Position numbers and translations under genes: made by a program
In this document: positions 1 to 10,198 of the stretch, in pieces
Layout: every line of letters starts with the position of its first letter
Numbering within the stretch: the first letter of the stretch is position 1
From: Paramagnetospirillum kuznetsovii
GTDB taxonomy: Bacteria; Pseudomonadota; Alphaproteobacteria; Rhodospirillales; Magnetospirillaceae
Reading direction: 5' to 3'
Assembly (NCBI RefSeq): GCF_003284725.1
Contig: NZ_PGTO01000007.1
Location: 1 to 64,000, forward strand
DNA length: 64,000 nucleotides
The notes under the pieces: generated by a model
What the model saw: the letters and a program-made list of their open reading frames with translations, nothing else
Database searches by the model: none
What the model was told of the DNA's origin: nothing

Positions 1-98
1 TGGCCAGCGGCCAGGTATGCCGCGCAAACAGGCCGGACACATGACTGCCCCAGACCGGTGGTGCCTGCTTCACATTTTCCTTGCAACGCAGGGGCCGT

Positions 99-184
99 CC
101 ACACATGAACACAGATCCCCGCTGCGCGGGACACAGATAAGAAGGTCTCTCACATCATCTGTGTCTATCTGTGTTCATCTGTGG
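99..184. repeat. Intergenic inverted repeat with CACAGATGAACACAGAT-like arms
   Basis: Arms at 99-116 and 167-184 are inverted copies matching at 17 of 18 positions, and further CTGTGT/ACACAG copies lie between them (for example 131-138 and 158-164). RNA from either strand could form a long stem. Nothing in bases 1-255 looks like a gene. From memory, similar ATCTGTGTTCATCTGTGG strings recur between genes in many unrelated bacterial genomes, so this is probably a dispersed non-coding repeat. The repeat structure is seen directly; the wide distribution is recollection. Confidence 0.6.
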
Positions 185-255
185 CTAAGATTCTTCTTTG
201 GAAGAGACATTAACTTGCAATCAGCCTAATGCCCTGAAGGTCGACGAAATACAAC

Positions 256-1266
256 CTAGGGCGCCAGGATCTGCCAGCCGAACCAGCGCCAGCGGCCTTC
301 CAGGGTGGTGACGGTGCAGTTGATGCGGCCGCGCCCGGCGGGGAAGGGCTTGTCCATGCGCACCTCGACGCGGGGGCCCAGGCGTTCCACCCGCAATTGC
401 CCGGCATGGGAGGCGAAGCAGGCCAGTCCCTCGATGCCGGGCACTTCCTCGGCCAGGGTGAAGCCGAAAGCGGGGGGATTGACCTTCAGCAGCGGATCGT
501 CGGGGCTGACATCCAGCGCGGGAAGCGGCAGCGAACGCACCGCGAGGCGGAAGCGGTCGGGCTCGCCATAGGCGGCGGTGGCGGCGAAGCGCGGCAGATA
601 GAAGAAATTGGCCTTGCCCCAGGCGGCGCCGGAATGCTGGCCGAAGGCGGCCACAAAGCCCGCCTCGCGCGCCACCCGCATGGATTCGGCGCTGGCCTCG
701 CCATAGGGCCAGACCAGGATGGAAGGAGCCGCGCCCAGTTCCTGCTCGAATCGCGCACGGGCACGGGCCAGATCGGCGGCGATGGCCTCGGCTCCGGCCT
801 TGGCCATGTGAAGGCGCCCGGCGCCCTGGCTGGCGATCACCACGCCGGAGGCGGCCAGTTCGCGAAGCTGCGCCCAGCTCATGATCTCGGAGCCGCCGCG
901 ATCCACCTCGTCGGTGGCGACGGCGACGGCCATGGGCAGGCCCGCCTTCTTCAGAATCGGCCAGGCGCGGGAATAGGTCGAGGCCGAGGCGTCGTCGACG
1001 GTGATGACCACCGCCTTGTCGGGCAGCGGCGTGGCGTTGCGCATGGCTCCGACCACATCAGCCAGCGACATCACCACATGGCCGCCGTTCTTCAGATCGG
1101 CGATCTGGGTCGACAACTGGCTGCTGGTGGTATTGAAGGCCGGGATGCGGTCGTCGTCGAAGCGATGATACAGCAGCACCACCGCCGAATCCGCCGCCTC
1201 GGCCGTCGCGGCCCAAGCGGCCGCCAGCCAGATCAGTGCAGCGCAAGCAACAGACCGTTTCCCCAT
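256..1266 (-). CDS. Secreted polysaccharide deacetylase-like protein, zinc site degenerate
   Basis: A 336-residue protein with a signal peptide (about residues 1-25, ending AEA-AD) and a NodB-type fold. The family removes N-acetyl groups from cell-wall or exopolysaccharide sugars with a metal held by one Asp and two His. The Asp motif is present as ITVDDAS (Asp91/92), and the later WPYGE motif (186-190) is intact. The usual SHxxxH metal motif reads SQGAGRLH (146-153): the first His is Gln147 and the second is Arg151. Catalysis is therefore doubtful, and a binding role is possible. The ATG at 1266 follows GAGGACCAGGGGG; an in-frame ATG 11 codons upstream is less likely because the hydrophobic signal starts after 1266. 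It is transcribed alone, divergent from the next gene. Confidence 0.85.
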   Translation of the reverse strand: MGKRSVACAALIWLAAAWAATAEAADSAVVLLYHRFDDDRIPAFNTTSSQLSTQIADLKNGGHVVMSLADVVGAMRNATPLPDKAVVITVDDASASTYSRAWPILKKAGLPMAVAVATDEVDRGGSEIMSWAQLRELAASGVVIASQGAGRLHMAKAGAEAIAADLARARARFEQELGAAPSILVWPYGEASAESMRVAREAGFVAAFGQHSGAAWGKANFFYLPRFAATAAYGEPDRFRLAVRSLPLPALDVSPDDPLLKVNPPAFGFTLAEEVPGIEGLACFASHAGQLRVERLGPRVEVRMDKPFPAGRGRINCTVTTLEGRWRWFGWQILAP

Positions 1267-1378
1267 TACCCCCTGGTCCTCAGGCACGATATTCCCCAAT
1301 TATCGGGAGAGCCCGATGATTGAGATGTTTGCCCCATCCTGGCGACAAGGTACAGGCAAAAGCGAGGAGAACCAGGTC

Positions 1379-1969
1379 ATGAGTTCAGTATTGGATCAAA
1401 CGGGAAGTGATCTTCTGTTCACCAAGGCGCGGACATTTTCGACCTTTCTCGACAAACCGGTGGATGAGGATCTGCTGCGCAAGGCCTGGGATCTGGCCCG
1501 CATGGGGCCAACCAGCGTCAATTGCCTGCCCGCCCGCATCGTCTTCGTGCGTTCGGCCGAGGCCAAGGCCCGCCTCAAGCCCGCCTTGGCGCCGGGCAAC
1601 GTGGACAAGACCATGGCGGCGCCGGTGACCGCCATCATCGGCCACGACATGGCGTTCTACGACCGGCTGCCGGACCTGTTCCCCCATGCGGACGCCCGCT
1701 CCTGGTTTGTCGGCAACGAGGCCTTGATCCAGGGCACCGCCTTTCGTAACGGCACCTTGCAGGGCGGCTATTTCCTGCTGGCGCTGCGCGCCGTCGGTCT
1801 CGATTGCGGCCCCATGAGCGGCTTCGACAACGCCAAGGTGGATGCGGACTTCTTCGCAGGCACCACCGTCAAGTCCAACTTCCTGATCAATATCGGCCAT
1901 GGCGATGCGGCGGGGCTGTATCCCCGTGGACCTCGGCTGGCGTTCGATGACGCCTGCCGGGTGCTGTAG
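1379..1969 (+). CDS. RutE/HadB-like nitroreductase family protein (malonic semialdehyde reductase-like)
   Basis: This 196-residue FMN-dependent nitroreductase-fold protein has the length of RutE, which reduces malonic semialdehyde to 3-hydroxypropionate in pyrimidine degradation. Family features include the N-terminal [17 protein letters not shown] segment, the [13 protein letters not shown] flavin-contact stretch near residues 41-53 and the C-terminal [10 protein letters not shown] strand. The ATG at 1379 is preceded by GCGAGGAG, which decides it over an upstream in-frame ATG at 1316. No other rut genes are nearby, so the physiological substrate is uncertain and another small aldehyde or quinone is possible. 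A GGGTTTC/GAAACCC hairpin at 2035-2051 follows the gene but lacks a T-run. Confidence 0.85.
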   Translation: MSSVLDQTGSDLLFTKARTFSTFLDKPVDEDLLRKAWDLARMGPTSVNCLPARIVFVRSAEAKARLKPALAPGNVDKTMAAPVTAIIGHDMAFYDRLPDLFPHADARSWFVGNEALIQGTAFRNGTLQGGYFLLALRAVGLDCGPMSGFDNAKVDADFFAGTTVKSNFLINIGHGDAAGLYPRGPRLAFDDACRVL

Positions 1970-2073
1970 ACCCGACGAGCCGTGGGCGAGGAGTTGCGGG
2001 CAAGGCCCGGCGCCGCTCGTGCGGCGGAAGCCAAGGGTTTCGGAGAAACCCGCCCGGCGTTTGAGGGGCCGAA

Positions 2074-4485
2074 TCACAACCCCTTCAACACCGCGAAGGG
2101 CGAGTCGGGATCGACCGGCCTTTCCCGCCGCCGTCCCGGCTTGGCGCGGCGGGCGAGCCCGTCGCGCACGGCCTTGACGCGATCGGGGCCGAGCCCCAGC
2201 AGCGAGCCCATCAGCGGACTGGGCTCGGCTTCCCCCGCCCGTGCCCGGGCGCGAGCCTCGGCGGCGAAGCGTTCCAGGATATCGAGGCGCACCGCCACGC
2301 CCCGCACCACCCGATAGCCCACCGCTTCGTAGAAGCCCACGGGGCGCGGGGCATCGGCCGGGACGGCGGGCCTGGCGCCGGGCGGCGCCATGGGGGCCGC
2401 GCCATGGGCCACGCTCCACAGCAGGGCGCGCAGGACTTGGGCGGAGGGCTTGAGCAAAGCGGGCAGGAACAGGCTTTCGGTGCCGAAGCGGACCCCCAGG
2501 CGGGTCAGGGCGGCGCGGTCGGTCGGCGTCAGCGCGTTCACCTGGGCGGCGGCCTCGGCCAGGGGCAACGAGCCCAGCCCTTGGGCCAATTGATGGGCGA
2601 GGCCTCGGGCCGCCCCGGTCAGCGGCGCATCGCGCAGGGTGAGGAGCGGTCCCAGGTCACGGGCGATCAGGGCGGCGGCGGCTTCATGGAGGCGGCGGCG
2701 CAGGCCCTGGCGGGCGGGGGTGTCCAGCAACTCGCTGTCGGGAACGTCCACCTGCGGCCGCAGCAGGTCGGCCCCGGCGGCCAGCCGCGCCACCGGCTCG
2801 CCCCGCCACAGCAGACCGTCGGCGGTCAGGGCGAAGGCCTCGGCCCCGTCGTCCAGCACCTGGTCCAGGCGGCGCTGGATTTCCGCCTTGAGGGCGCGCG
2901 GCGCGGTGGCCTGCATGGTCTTGGCGGCACCCGAGCTTTCCGCCCGGTCGGGCTGGAAGATGAAGCCGCTCAGCCGTCCGATGCGGTGTCCCTCGACCAT
3001 GACGTCGCCGTCCCCGGCAAGGCTGGCCGCCATGTCCGAGCCGTCGCGCAGCCGCCGCGCCAGCATAGCGGTGCGCTTGTCGACGAAACGGTTGGTCAGG
3101 CGGTCGTGCAGGGCGTCGGACAGCCGGTCCTCGATGGCCCGCGCCGTCTCCTGCCAATGGCCGGGATCGGCCACCCAATCGGCGCGATGGGCCACATAGG
3201 TCCAGGTGCGGATATTGGCGATGCGCTGGACAATCGTGTCCAGCTCGCCGTCCACCCGGTCGATGCGGGCCAGGTTCTCGGCCAGCCAGTCGGTGGGCAG
3301 GCGACCCGGCGGCGCCGCAAGATGGCCGAAGATGCGTCCCAGCAGGCGGGTATGGGATTCGTCCATGATCTTGCGGAAATCGGGAATGCGGCAGACCTCC
3401 CACAGCAGCCGCACCCGGTCGGGATGGCTGGCGAGGCGGCGGATCTCCTCGTCCTCGGCCAGGGCGGCCAGGGCCAGTTGGTCGTCGGCCTCGCGGGCGC
3501 GGATCAGCCCGGCCTGGGGGGCGGGCTTGTCCAGGCTGGCCAGCAAGGCCCCCACCGAGGCGAAGCGCAGATCGGCATTGCGCCAGGACAGCGCCTTCAG
3601 GGGGGCGAAGCGATGGTTCTCCACCGCTTCCGCCACCTCGGGAGGAATGGTCCCGGCATCGGCGGTGGTGCCGAAGCTGCCGTCGTTCATATGGCGGCCG
3701 GCGCGCCCGGCGATCTGGGCCAGTTCCGCCGGTTCCAGCGGCCGGGGCGCGCGGCCGTCGAACTTGCGGAGCGCGGCGAAGGCCACATGGTCCACATCCA
3801 TGTTCAGCCCCATGCCGATGGCGTCGGTGGCGACGATGTAGTCCACCTCGCCCGCCTGATACATGCCCACCTGGGCGTTGCGGGTCCGAGGGCTGAGGGC
3901 GCCCAGCACCACGGCGGCGCCGCCACGGGATCGCCGGACCGTCTCGGCCATGGCATAGACCTCGGCCGCCGAGAAGGCCACCAGCACCGAACGGGGCGGC
4001 AACCGGGTCAGCTTGCGCGGCCCCACATGGGTCAGGCTGGAGAAGCGCGGCCGCGAGATGAACTCGATTCCGGGAACCAGCTTGCGCAGCAGCGGCTTGA
4101 TGGTCTCGGCGCCCAGCACCATGGTCTCCTGCTCGCCCCGGGCATGCAGCAGGCGGTCGGTGAAGATGTGGCCGCGCTCGGGGTCGGCGCACAGCTGAAT
4201 CTCGTCCACGGCCAGGAAGGCGACGCGGCGGTCCAGCGGCATGGATTCCACCGTGCAGACGAACCAGCGCGGATGGGCCGGGATGATCTTTTCCTCGCCG
4301 GTGATCAGCGCCACCGCATCGGCGCCTTTAAGGCGGGCGATGCGGTCGTAGTTCTCGCGCGCCAGCAGCCGCAGCGGAAAACCGATCATGCCCGAGGCAT
4401 GGCCGAGCATGCGTTCAAGCGCGAGATGGGTCTTGCCGGTATTGGTGGGGCCGAGGACGGCGATAAGGCGGCCGGATTGGGTCAT
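2074..4485 (-). CDS. SUV3-like superfamily II RNA helicase
   Basis: An 803-residue helicase of the SUV3/Ski2-like group found in alphaproteobacteria and mitochondria, where SUV3 unwinds RNA for the degradosome. Motif I is GPTNTGKT (12-19), motif II is DEIQ (94-97) and motif VI is QIAGRAGR (257-264). The ATDAIGMGLNMD stretch (219-230) corresponds to motif V. The C-terminal half is helical and rich in Ala and Arg, as in related bacterial proteins. It stands alone between rutE and the phosphatase gene: the S4-domain and ferredoxin genes that I recall next to this helicase in other alphaproteobacteria are not seen here. RNA helicase activity is inferred from the family. Confidence 0.9.
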   Translation of the reverse strand: MTQSGRLIAVLGPTNTGKTHLALERMLGHASGMIGFPLRLLARENYDRIARLKGADAVALITGEEKIIPAHPRWFVCTVESMPLDRRVAFLAVDEIQLCADPERGHIFTDRLLHARGEQETMVLGAETIKPLLRKLVPGIEFISRPRFSSLTHVGPRKLTRLPPRSVLVAFSAAEVYAMAETVRRSRGGAAVVLGALSPRTRNAQVGMYQAGEVDYIVATDAIGMGLNMDVDHVAFAALRKFDGRAPRPLEPAELAQIAGRAGRHMNDGSFGTTADAGTIPPEVAEAVENHRFAPLKALSWRNADLRFASVGALLASLDKPAPQAGLIRAREADDQLALAALAEDEEIRRLASHPDRVRLLWEVCRIPDFRKIMDESHTRLLGRIFGHLAAPPGRLPTDWLAENLARIDRVDGELDTIVQRIANIRTWTYVAHRADWVADPGHWQETARAIEDRLSDALHDRLTNRFVDKRTAMLARRLRDGSDMAASLAGDGDVMVEGHRIGRLSGFIFQPDRAESSGAAKTMQATAPRALKAEIQRRLDQVLDDGAEAFALTADGLLWRGEPVARLAAGADLLRPQVDVPDSELLDTPARQGLRRRLHEAAAALIARDLGPLLTLRDAPLTGAARGLAHQLAQGLGSLPLAEAAAQVNALTPTDRAALTRLGVRFGTESLFLPALLKPSAQVLRALLWSVAHGAAPMAPPGARPAVPADAPRPVGFYEAVGYRVVRGVAVRLDILERFAAEARARARAGEAEPSPLMGSLLGLGPDRVKAVRDGLARRAKPGRRRERPVDPDSPFAVLKGL

Positions 4486-4613
4486 GACGGCTCAACACTG
4501 GCCCGAGCACCGTGCCGATTGCAAGGGAATGAGGCGAGCCATCCGATTGCAAGTGACAGCGTCGCCGTGGTGTTTATCATGGACTCCCATTGGCGTGATT
4601 TGGGGATTTCGCG

Positions 4614-6254
4614 GTGGTGATTCGACCTTCCATGGAACGGCGCAGTGTCGGGGTGCTGCAAGGACTGTCGTTCAAGCAGGCGTTGGCCACGCTGGTGATC
4701 GCCCTCGGCTTGGGCGTGGTGGCCGGTGCCTGGGATCTGATGGCCGATTACCGCCGCATGCGCCAGGACGTCGCCGATGTCACCTCGGCCAATCTGGCGC
4801 TGGTGCGGGGCCTGGCGGTGGAAGCCGCCTATATGCTGAGCGCCGATCTGGCGGGCGAGGTGGCGGGCGGATTGATGCTCGACCCCATGGTGTCCGAGGT
4901 TCGGCTGGCCGATAATTTCGGCGATGTGCTGGGCAAGGCGGAGCGCCCCGCCGCCCAGACTCCGTTTCCCGGTCTGGCGACCCGGCTGTTCGGCGATGTC
5001 ACTGGCCACACCTTGCACCTGAAGACCCAGCAGAAGGGAACCAGCCTGGATGTGGGGCGGCTGGAACTCCGCCTTGATCCGGGCCGCCTGCTGGATCGCT
5101 ATCTGGAGCACATGGCCGCCAATGCCGCCGCCGGAGCGGCGCGCACCGTGCTTTTGTGCCTGCTGGTGGTGGCGGTGTTCTATGTCTTGATCACCAAGCC
5201 GCTGTTGAAGATCACCTCGGCCATCGCCAAGGTCGATCCCGAACGCCCAGGCGCCATGCTGATCGACCTGCCTTCGCGGCACGAGGGCGACGAGTTGGGG
5301 CTGCTGGTCTCCACCGTCAATGCATTGCTGGCCGAATCCCAGCGCGGTCTGGCCCAGCGCGATTCCGCCGAGGCGGAACTGGCGGCCCTTGCCCGCGATC
5401 TTGAACAGCGGGTGTTGGAGCGCACCGCCGAGCTGGAACGCGAGAAGGCGGTGGTGGAGCGCGCCAATGGCGAGTTGGAAAAAGCCAACCGCTTCATTTC
5501 CGACGGTATCCGCTATGCCAGCCGTATCCAGAACGCCCTGCTGCCCGATGCCGCCGCCCTGACCGATGCGGTCGATGAAATCGCGGTGGGCTGGCGGCCG
5601 TTCGACATCGTCGGCGGCGACTATTACTGGGCGGGGAAATTCGGCGACAAGGTGGTCATCGCGGTGATGGATTGCACCGGTCACGGCGTGCCCGGCGCCT
5701 TCATGACCGCCGTGGTGTCGTCCATCCTGGCGCGCATCCTGCACCATCACGGCCATAACGATCCGGCGGTGATCCTGGCCCTGCTCAACTTCCTGGTGAA
5801 GTCGGCGCTGCGCCAGGACCGCGCCGACGCGCCCGCCAATGACGGCCTCGACGCCGCCATCTGCGTGCTGGACGGCGCCACCCGCAGCCTCAGCTTCGCC
5901 GGGGCCAACCTGCCGCTGGTGATCTGGTCGGGCGGCGCCATCAAGCTGATCAAGGGCGACCGCTGCAGCCTGGGCTATCGCGATTCGCCATCGGACACGG
6001 TGTTCACCCGCCACGAGGTGAGCTACGCCCCCGGCGACACGTTCTATCTCTACACCGACGGTCTGGTGGATCAGATGGGCGGCCCCCATAAGCGGCTGTT
6101 CGGCCGCCGCCGCCTGCTGGACGCCCTGTCCGGCATGGCGCATCTGCCGCTGGAAGACCAGAAGCAGGCCCTGTTCACCGTCCTGGAAAAGTGGCGCGGC
6201 GACCAGCAATGGCGCGACGACACCACCTTCGTCGCCTTCCGCCCGAAGGCGTAG
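4614..6254 (+). CDS. Membrane PP2C/SpoIIE-type serine phosphatase with HAMP domain (SiaA/RsbU-like)
   Basis: A 546-residue sensor-phosphatase. The order is transmembrane helix 1 (about 23-41), a periplasmic region to about 175, transmembrane helix 2 (178-194), a HAMP segment (195-245), a coiled coil (250-295) and a PP2C/SpoIIE phosphatase domain (about 296-544). Metal-binding motifs are GGDYYW (334-339) and DCTGHGVPGAFM (353-364), with a closing DDTTF. Such proteins dephosphorylate anti-sigma-antagonist or SiaC-like partners in response to an envelope signal. No kinase, STAS partner or diguanylate cyclase lies beside it, so the output is unknown. The start is GTG at 4614; GTG 4617 and ATG 4632 are alternatives. 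Confidence 0.9.
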   Translation: MVIRPSMERRSVGVLQGLSFKQALATLVIALGLGVVAGAWDLMADYRRMRQDVADVTSANLALVRGLAVEAAYMLSADLAGEVAGGLMLDPMVSEVRLADNFGDVLGKAERPAAQTPFPGLATRLFGDVTGHTLHLKTQQKGTSLDVGRLELRLDPGRLLDRYLEHMAANAAAGAARTVLLCLLVVAVFYVLITKPLLKITSAIAKVDPERPGAMLIDLPSRHEGDELGLLVSTVNALLAESQRGLAQRDSAEAELAALARDLEQRVLERTAELEREKAVVERANGELEKANRFISDGIRYASRIQNALLPDAAALTDAVDEIAVGWRPFDIVGGDYYWAGKFGDKVVIAVMDCTGHGVPGAFMTAVVSSILARILHHHGHNDPAVILALLNFLVKSALRQDRADAPANDGLDAAICVLDGATRSLSFAGANLPLVIWSGGAIKLIKGDRCSLGYRDSPSDTVFTRHEVSYAPGDTFYLYTDGLVDQMGGPHKRLFGRRRLLDALSGMAHLPLEDQKQALFTVLEKWRGDQQWRDDTTFVAFRPKA

Positions 6255-6279
6255 TCTGCCGAGACGCGGTATTCGCTCC

Positions 6280-6388
6280 CCCGTCATTCCCGCGAAAGCG
6301 GGAATCCATGTATCGGCAGCTTGAAGTGACACGATTCACTGCCGAGCTTGACCCCAACATGGACCCCCGCTTTCGCGGGGGTGACGGG
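6280..6388. repeat. REPIN-type palindromic element (two inverted REP hairpins), copy 1
   Basis: Two 32-base arms, 6280-6311 and 6357-6388, are inverted copies of each other. Each arm contains its own hairpin: ATTCCCGC-GAAA-GCGGGAAT at 6286-6305 and ACCCCCGC-TTTC-GCGGGGGT at 6363-6382. The arms differ only at positions where both sides of the stem changed together, so pairing is kept. A second copy lies at 19019-19100. The element sits between convergent genes, the phosphatase and the lipoprotein gene, where it could also act in 3' end formation. Confidence 0.85.
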
Positions 6389-6408
6389 ATAAAGCTTAAT
6401 TGGATTCC

Positions 6409-6999
6409 CTACTGAATCACCCAGCGGCCGAGATAGTTGCGGATCAACTGGGTCATCTGCTCGTCGATATCCTTGGCCAGGCCTTCGCTGATATCGTAGA
6501 GGACACGGTCGCGCTGGTTGAGGGTGATGCCCTCGGCCACGGTGCGGGAACGGTTGGCGCGGGCCACCGTCTCGCCGATCACCATCTGGCGGGCGTCCAG
6601 GATCTGAACCGCCACGTCCAGGCTGGCATCGTAGCGGCTTTCCTGTTCGGTCTTGAAGCTGCCGGTGATGCCCTTGTCGATGGCCAGCGGCACCTCGACC
6701 ACGCGGGCATCGCGGATCACCACCCGGGCCAGCCCGGTCTTGCCCATGGGGCGCAAGCGGTCCTGGGCCCAGCGCTGGGCGGCGGTTTCCGGCGAGACCG
6801 GCATCAGATGCTCGATATTGGGGCTGCGGCCGGGGGCAACGTATTCCGACACGATTTCCAGTTGCCCCACGTCCAGATTGAACGGCCGCTGGCTGGTAAA
6901 GCTGATATCGGGCAGCTTTTGCATGGGCGGCTTGGTGTTCTGGCAAGCGGTGGCGGCGAGGGCGGCCATGACGACCACCAGAAGGCGGAGCTGCCTCAT
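6409..6999 (-). CDS. Conserved lipoprotein of unknown function
   Basis: A 196-residue predicted lipoprotein: the signal peptide ends in the lipobox LAATA-C, with Cys19 as the lipidated residue. The mature part is hydrophilic, with a probable mixed alpha/beta fold: VVIRDARVVEVPL and LDVAVQILDARQMVIGE look like beta strands, followed by an amphipathic C-terminal helix ending NYLGRWVIQ. I do not recognise a named family. It could be an outer-membrane accessory protein. It is a single gene, downstream of hslO on the same strand with a 77-base gap. Confidence 0.8.
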   Translation of the reverse strand: MRQLRLLVVVMAALAATACQNTKPPMQKLPDISFTSQRPFNLDVGQLEIVSEYVAPGRSPNIEHLMPVSPETAAQRWAQDRLRPMGKTGLARVVIRDARVVEVPLAIDKGITGSFKTEQESRYDASLDVAVQILDARQMVIGETVARANRSRTVAEGITLNQRDRVLYDISEGLAKDIDEQMTQLIRNYLGRWVIQ

Positions 7000-7076
7000 C
7001 GGCGAAAAATCCTTGGTTGGAGCGATGCTGCCCTCATATTGGCAGCTCGTTGCATGACGTCAAGTCGAGGAGGGGC

Positions 7077-8003
7077 TTATGCCTCCCTCAACTCTTCCAG
7101 TCCGATGGCGTGGTCGGTGCGGCAGAACTCGCAGGTGACGATGATGCGGCCCTGGTCGTCGGCCAGCGAGTCGAGATCGGACTCGGGCAGCGAGGTCAGG
7201 GTGGTCTTGACCCGCTCGCGCGAACAGCGGCAGCGGGCTTCCAGCGGCTTGGGGGCGAAGACCTGGAGCTGCTCGGCGTGGTAGAGCCGATACAAAACCT
7301 GTTCCGGCGGCAATTCGGGGTCGAGCAGTTCCGATGCCTTGATGCTGGATAGCATGATCTGGGCGCGGCGCCAGCCTTCCTCGGCATCCTCGGAGGTCAG
7401 GATGGGGGCATTGGCGGCATCGGCGGGCATGCGCTGGATCATCAGGGCCGAGGCCATCCAGCCCGCGCCATCGGCGGGCGGGCGGACCGCCACTTCGACG
7501 GCGGTATCGAGCTGTTCGGATTGCTTGAAATAGGTCCGGGCACAGTCTTCCAGGGTCTCGCCGCTCAGCTCGACGATGCCCTGATAGCGTTCGGTGTCCG
7601 GCCCCTGGTCCACGGTGAAGGCGAGATAGCCCTCGCCCAGCAGGCGGGGCACCGAGCCATGGTCGGCCAAGCGAATTCCCGCCAGCTTGTCGGCGTCGAA
7701 CCGGGCATGGGCGCGGATATGTCCGGCGCTGGTGACATCGGCCACAAGCAGGCTGACCGGCCCCTTGCCCTGGGCTTGCAGGGTGAAGATTCCGTCGAAT
7801 TTGAGCGATGCGGCCAGCACCACGGCCAGCGCCGTGGTTTCGGCCAGCAAGGCCCCCACCACCTGGGGATAGGCGTGCTGTTCGTCCAAGATGGTATCTA
7901 GCGCCGTGCCCAGGCGCACCATGCGGCCGCGCACCGCGCCAGCACCCACCGAGAACGACAGGACTTGATCGGTCAAGCCCGCCTTATCCGTCAAGATAAG
8001 CAC
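7077..8003 (-). CDS. hslO: Hsp33 redox-regulated molecular chaperone
   Basis: A cytoplasmic holdase that is switched on when its zinc-binding cysteines oxidise. The C-terminal redox switch is present as CRC-S, then about 30 residues, then CEFC, and the [28 protein letters not shown] stretch is typical of the N-terminal core. There is no ATG in a suitable place. I chose GTG at 8003, about 13 bases after AAGGG. A TTG at 7994 overlapping the argF stop as TTGA is the alternative. The gene is last in an argD-argF-hslO operon and overlaps argF in either case. Confidence 0.9.
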   Translation of the reverse strand: MLILTDKAGLTDQVLSFSVGAGAVRGRMVRLGTALDTILDEQHAYPQVVGALLAETTALAVVLAASLKFDGIFTLQAQGKGPVSLLVADVTSAGHIRAHARFDADKLAGIRLADHGSVPRLLGEGYLAFTVDQGPDTERYQGIVELSGETLEDCARTYFKQSEQLDTAVEVAVRPPADGAGWMASALMIQRMPADAANAPILTSEDAEEGWRRAQIMLSSIKASELLDPELPPEQVLYRLYHAEQLQVFAPKPLEARCRCSRERVKTTLTSLPESDLDSLADDQGRIIVTCEFCRTDHAIGLEELREA

Positions 8004-8889
8004 CAGGCCAGGATGCCCTTTTGGACATGCATGCGGTTTTCCGCCTCGTCCCACACCACCGACTGGGCGCCGTCCATCACCGAATCGGTGACTTCCTCGC
8101 CGCGATGGGCGGGCAGGCAATGCATGAACAGGGCATCGGCGGCGGCCTTGGCCATCAGGGCGTCGTTGACCTGATAGGGGCTCAGGATCTCGTGGCGGTT
8201 CTTGTCGCGGCAGCCCATGGAGACCCAGGTATCGGTCATCACCAGTTGAGCGCCCGTGGCGGCCTCGGCCGGGTCGGTGGTCAGCACCACCGTGGCGCCC
8301 TTGGCCTTCGCCCACTCCACCGCCGCCTTGGACGGCATCAGGGATTGCGGGCAGGCCAGCCGGATCTCGCAGCCGAAATGACCGGCGGCGTGCAGCCAAC
8401 TGGCGGCCACGTTGTTGCCGTCGCCGACCCAGGCGACCACCTTGCCCGCCAGCGGACCGCGATGTTCCTCGAAGGTCAGGATATCGGCCATGACCTGACA
8501 GGGATGGGATTCGTCGGTCAGCCCGTTGATCACCGGCACGCTGGCGTGTTCGGCCAGTTCGGTCAGTTTGGCCTGGGCGTCGGTGCGGATCATGATGGCA
8601 TCGACGAAGCGCGACAGAACGCGGGCGGTATCGGCGATGGTCTCGCCCCGACCCAACTGGGTGTCCCCGGCGGCCAGCATGATGACGTCGCCGCCCATCT
8701 GCTTCATGCCCGCCTCGAACGAGACGCGGGTGCGGGTGGACGGTTTCTCGAAGATCATGGCCAGCATCTTGCCGGTGACGGCGGCGCAATCGCCCTCGCC
8801 CCGCTTGAAGGCGGCGCCCAGATCGAGGATGTGGCGCAGCGTCGGCGTATCGAACCGGTTGAGGTCGAGAAAATGTTTGACGGAAGACC

Positions 8890-8893
<4 letters not shown>
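7991..8893 (-). CDS. argF: Ornithine carbamoyltransferase
   Basis: This 300-residue enzyme joins carbamoyl phosphate and ornithine to give citrulline in arginine synthesis. The carbamoyl-phosphate loop [13 protein letters not shown], the HPCQ motif (in [11 protein letters not shown]) and the ornithine-site [13 protein letters not shown] are all intact. The frame contains no ATG near the expected N-terminus ([11 protein letters not shown]). A TTG at 8893, overlapping the argD stop as TTGA and preceded by GCGAGG at normal spacing, is the best start and implies translational coupling to argD. It overlaps hslO downstream. Confidence 0.95.
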
Positions 8894-10062
<1,169 letters not shown>

Positions 10063-10150
10063 TTCCGCTCTCCCGAACGCCTGGGCTGCAATGCCGACCG
10101 CCTCGCTGGATAAGAGCGAAATGGACAGGCGCGCTCATGGAAAGCGGCGG

Positions 10151-10179
10151 AGTATCATTAAGAATCGCTACAATGTCAA
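10151..10179 (-). promoter_or_regulatory. Predicted sigma-70 promoter for argD-argF-hslO
   Basis: Read on the minus strand: -35 TTGACA (10179-10174, perfect consensus), a 17-base spacer and -10 GATACT (10156-10151, four of six). Transcription would start near 10144, giving a leader of about 80 bases before argD. The -35 box lies beside a short AACCGC-CCCA-GCGGTT hairpin (about 10179-10194). Confidence 0.65.
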
Positions 10180-10198
10180 CCGCTGGGGCGGTTACAGG

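Noticed and set aside
2035-2051. GGGTTTC-GGA-GAAACCC hairpin as a terminator
   Set aside because: No T-run on either side and a 3-base loop; kept only as a remark.
2404-4620. 738-codon open frame on the plus strand opposite the SUV3-like helicase gene
   Set aside because: It mirrors the helicase codons, is extremely rich in Gly, Gln, Ala and His, and lacks any domain; the helicase motifs on the other strand are clear.
4482-6332. 616-codon open frame opposite the PP2C phosphatase gene
   Set aside because: Antisense frame produced by high GC3; the phosphatase has full motifs and a good start.
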